Below are positions 61,950-64,000 of a DNA stretch of 64,000 nt, in pieces; position 1 is the first letter of the stretch, and each line of letters starts with the position of its first letter. This DNA is from Tropicibacter oceani (lineage in GTDB: Bacteria > Pseudomonadota > Alphaproteobacteria > Rhodobacterales > Rhodobacteraceae), in contig NZ_CP124616.1 of NCBI RefSeq assembly GCF_029958925.1, forward strand, positions 310,001-374,000. Direction: 5' to 3'. The notes under the pieces were generated by a model. The model did not search any database and was not told the DNA's origin. It saw only the letters and a list, made by a program, of their open reading frames with translations. The position numbers were made by a program, and so were the translations under genes.

Positions 61950-64000
61950 TCAGAACTGCCCCTTGTTCAAGATCTCGGCCAGCTCTTGGCGGACCTTCCC
62001 GGTCGCGGCCTGTTTGACAGGTCCGAACCCCCGTGCCTCAAGAACAGAGCCCGCCGCAAGGACGGCCCCTGGCAAGCTGTCCGGCGTCAAGGTGTCTGCC
62101 AGCAGCTCCAGAACCGCGCGATATTCGGCGATCAACGCGCGCTCTGTTCGGCGCTCTGACGTCTGACCAAACGGATCGAAAGGCGTGCCGCGCAGGCGCT
62201 TGCCCTTGGCCAAAAGACCCATAACAGGCCGGATCCAGGGGCCAAAGCTGCGCTTTTTCGGACGGCCGCGCGCGTCCTTTCCGGGCAGCATGGGTGGGGC
62301 AAGGTGGTGCCGGATGGTGAACCGCCCCTCGAACCGATCCGCGAGCCCCTCGGCAAAGCCGGTTTGCGTGTGCAGGCGGGCGACTTCGTATTCGTCCTTG
62401 TAAGACATGACCTTGAACAGCCCTTTCACGGCGGCATCGGTCAATGGACCGGGCGCGCCCATGACGCGGACCTCGGCGGCACGCACACGGGCGATGGCGG
62501 CGCGATAGCTGTCGGCCCAGGCCTTGTCCTGATAGTCGGTCAGGAAAGCGGCGCGGCGGTCGATCCGTTCGTCCAGCGTTTGCACCGGGGCGGCAGTCAG
62601 GCCGGCGACCTCTTCGACGGCGGCGCGGTCCAGCGTCGCCATGCGGCCCCAGCCAAAGGCGCGCTTGTTGTCGTCCGGTTTGACACCGTTAAGGTCGATG
62701 GCCCGCATCAGGGCCGCGTGTGACAGCGGCACCAGCCCCGCCTGCCAGGCCGCGCCCAGCATCATCACGTTGGCAAAGACCGTGTCGCCCAGCAGCGCCT
62801 CGGACAGGGCGTTGGCGTCCAGCGACGTCAACGCACCGACCCCGGCTGCGATGGCGTTCAGCCGTGCGCCTGCATTCAGGTCGGCGTCGCAGTTCTGCAC
62901 GATGTCGCCTGTCGGCATCACGGCCGTATTGACCACGGCGCGCGTTCCGGCGTGATAGGTCTGCGACGCCTTGGGCGACGAACTGACCACGATATCGCAG
63001 CCGATCAGCGCATCCGCCGAGGCCGGTTCGACCCTGACCTGGTTCACCGCGCCTTCGTCGCGGGCCATGCGGATATAGCTGATCACCGGTCCGAATTTCT
63101 GCGCAAAACCCATGAAATCCAGAACAGAGGCCGCCTTGCCTTCGAGGTTCGCGGCCATGGCAATCACCTGGCCAACCGTCACCACGCCAGTTCCGCCAAC
63201 ACCCGTCACGACGATGTCCCAGGGTTTGTCCAGCGCAGGCAGGTCCGGGGTGGTCAGACGTTTTGACAGGCGGTCATAGGCGGCCTGGCCCGTGCCTGCC
63301 CCGGGTTTCAACCGCCCGCCCTCGACGGTGACAAAGCTGGGGCAGAACCCGTTCAGGCAGGTAAAGTCCTTGTTGCAGGTGTTCAGGTTGATGCGGCGCT
63401 TGCGGCCGAACTCGGTTTCCAGCGGCTCGACGCTGAGGCAGTTGGATTCGACCGAACAATCGCCGCAACCCTCGCAGACAAGCGGGTTGATCACGGCAAA
63501 GCGTTTCGGGTCCTCCATGCGGCCCCGTTTGCGCAGGCGGCGTTTTTCCGTGGCGCAGGTCTGTTGATAGATCAGGACCGTGGTGCCGGGAATGTCGCGC
63601 AACCTGCGCTGCACCGCGTCCAGCGCGCTGCGATCGTGGATATCGACCCCCGGCAGGCGGGCACGGCGAAAGCGTTTCGGCTGGTCCGAGACGATGACCA
63701 CCTTGCGCGCCCCTTCGGCAAGCACCGATTTGGCGATCGCCTCGACCGAAATCGGCCCATCCACGGATTGCCCGCCGGTCATGGCAACCGCATCGTTGAA
63801 CAGGATCTTGAAGGTGATGTTCGTACCGGCGGCAATCGCCTGACGAATGGCAAGCGATCCTGAATGGTAATAGGTGCCTTCGCCGAGGTTCTGGAAAATA
63901 TGGCGGTTTCCGTTGAATTGCGACCGCGCGACCCAGTTCACCCCTTCTCCGCCCATCTGGATCAGCGACGTGGTGTTCCGCCCCATCCAGGACGCCATGA
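61950..64000 (-). CDS. Indolepyruvate ferredoxin oxidoreductase, C-terminal part (cut by window edge)
   Basis: The visible 683 or so residues match the long fused form (about 1150 residues) that oxidises arylpyruvates to aryl-CoA. The thiamine-binding part continues from outside (GEGTYYHSGSLAIRQAIAAGTNITFKI). Then come the Fe-S cysteines CEGCGDCSVESNC and NTCNKDFTCLNGFCP, and the gamma-type domain (VVTGVGGTGVVTVGQVIAMAA, DFMGFAQKFGPV). The frame is open to the last base, so the start lies beyond the window. Confidence 0.92.
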   Translation of the reverse strand, partial: MASWMGRNTTSLIQMGGEGVNWVARSQFNGNRHIFQNLGEGTYYHSGSLAIRQAIAAGTNITFKILFNDAVAMTGGQSVDGPISVEAIAKSVLAEGARKVVIVSDQPKRFRRARLPGVDIHDRSALDAVQRRLRDIPGTTVLIYQQTCATEKRRLRKRGRMEDPKRFAVINPLVCEGCGDCSVESNCLSVEPLETEFGRKRRINLNTCNKDFTCLNGFCPSFVTVEGGRLKPGAGTGQAAYDRLSKRLTTPDLPALDKPWDIVVTGVGGTGVVTVGQVIAMAANLEGKAASVLDFMGFAQKFGPVISYIRMARDEGAVNQVRVEPASADALIGCDIVVSSSPKASQTYHAGTRAVVNTAVMPTGDIVQNCDADLNAGARLNAIAAGVGALTSLDANALSEALLGDTVFANVMMLGAAWQAGLVPLSHAALMRAIDLNGVKPDDNKRAFGWGRMATLDRAAVEEVAGLTAAPVQTLDERIDRRAAFLTDYQDKAWADSYRAAIARVRAAEVRVMGAPGPLTDAAVKGLFKVMSYKDEYEVARLHTQTGFAEGLADRFEGRFTIRHHLAPPMLPGKDARGRPKKRSFGPWIRPVMGLLAKGKRLRGTPFDPFGQTSERRTERALIAEYRAVLELLADTLTPDSLPGAVLAAGSVLEARGFGPVKQAATGKVRQELAEILNKGQF

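Overview
This window looks like chromosomal DNA of a GC-rich marine alphaproteobacterium, most likely the Roseobacter group of Rhodobacterales. Reasons are the split atp operon with the order atpI-atpB-atpE-atpF'-atpF, an iron-rhodo-box (TGA-N9-TCA) in front of an imelysin operon, a monomeric NADP isocitrate dehydrogenase, an ffh/rpsP/rimM block with GNAT genes inserted, and the rimP-nusA-ylxR-infB operon. I cannot name a species. All calls come from reading the sequence and from remembered family motifs; no database search was run.

Layout. 1-2.2 kb: FoF1 ATP synthase Fo genes (minus strand, atpF cut by the window edge). 2.4-5.0 kb: ArsR regulator, LysR+DMT exporter pair, small secreted protein with a strong terminator. 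5.4-10.8 kb: ffh, four translationally coupled GNAT acetyltransferases with a 50-codon ORF embedded among them, chorismate mutase, rpsP, a small membrane protein and rimM. 10.8-18.1 kb: ureohydrolase, NlpC/P60 hydrolase, leucyl aminopeptidase, beta carbonic anhydrase, a patch of small unknown genes including two related ones, and asd. 18.5-22.3 kb: CapD/FlaA1-like epimerase/dehydratase, LOG-family protein, PLP-dependent dehydratase. 22.3-27.4 kb: iron-regulated operon (imelysin, di-haem CxxCH protein, second imelysin, DUF1513). 27.4-30.3 kb: icd and a Nudix hydrolase.

30.4-44.5 kb is the most interesting region. It is a tightly packed nine-gene alginate-like exopolysaccharide operon (algD-alg8-alg44-algA-algG-unknown-algX-algK-algL order) with a divergent lipoprotein resembling polysaccharide lyases. 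The precursor and polymerase genes (AlgD, Alg8) keep their catalytic motifs. The PilZ c-di-GMP site of Alg44, the AlgG DPHD motif, the AlgX Asp-His/Ser set, the AlgL catalytic His and the PMI cupin of AlgA all appear lost. No AlgE, AlgI, AlgJ or AlgF is present. I infer a polymannuronate-type polymer that is not epimerised, acetylated or c-di-GMP gated in the Pseudomonas manner.

45-56.5 kb: rimP-nusA-ylxR-infB with a promoter and attenuator-like leader, several tiny ORFs with good ribosome binding sites, mutT-argJ-PPIase operon and secA. 56.5-60 kb: two identical IS5-family (IS903-like) elements in opposite orientation around an IS66 remnant. The right copy has truncated a LysR regulator that faces a DUF2218 gene and a SnoaL-like gene. 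The window ends inside an indolepyruvate ferredoxin oxidoreductase gene.
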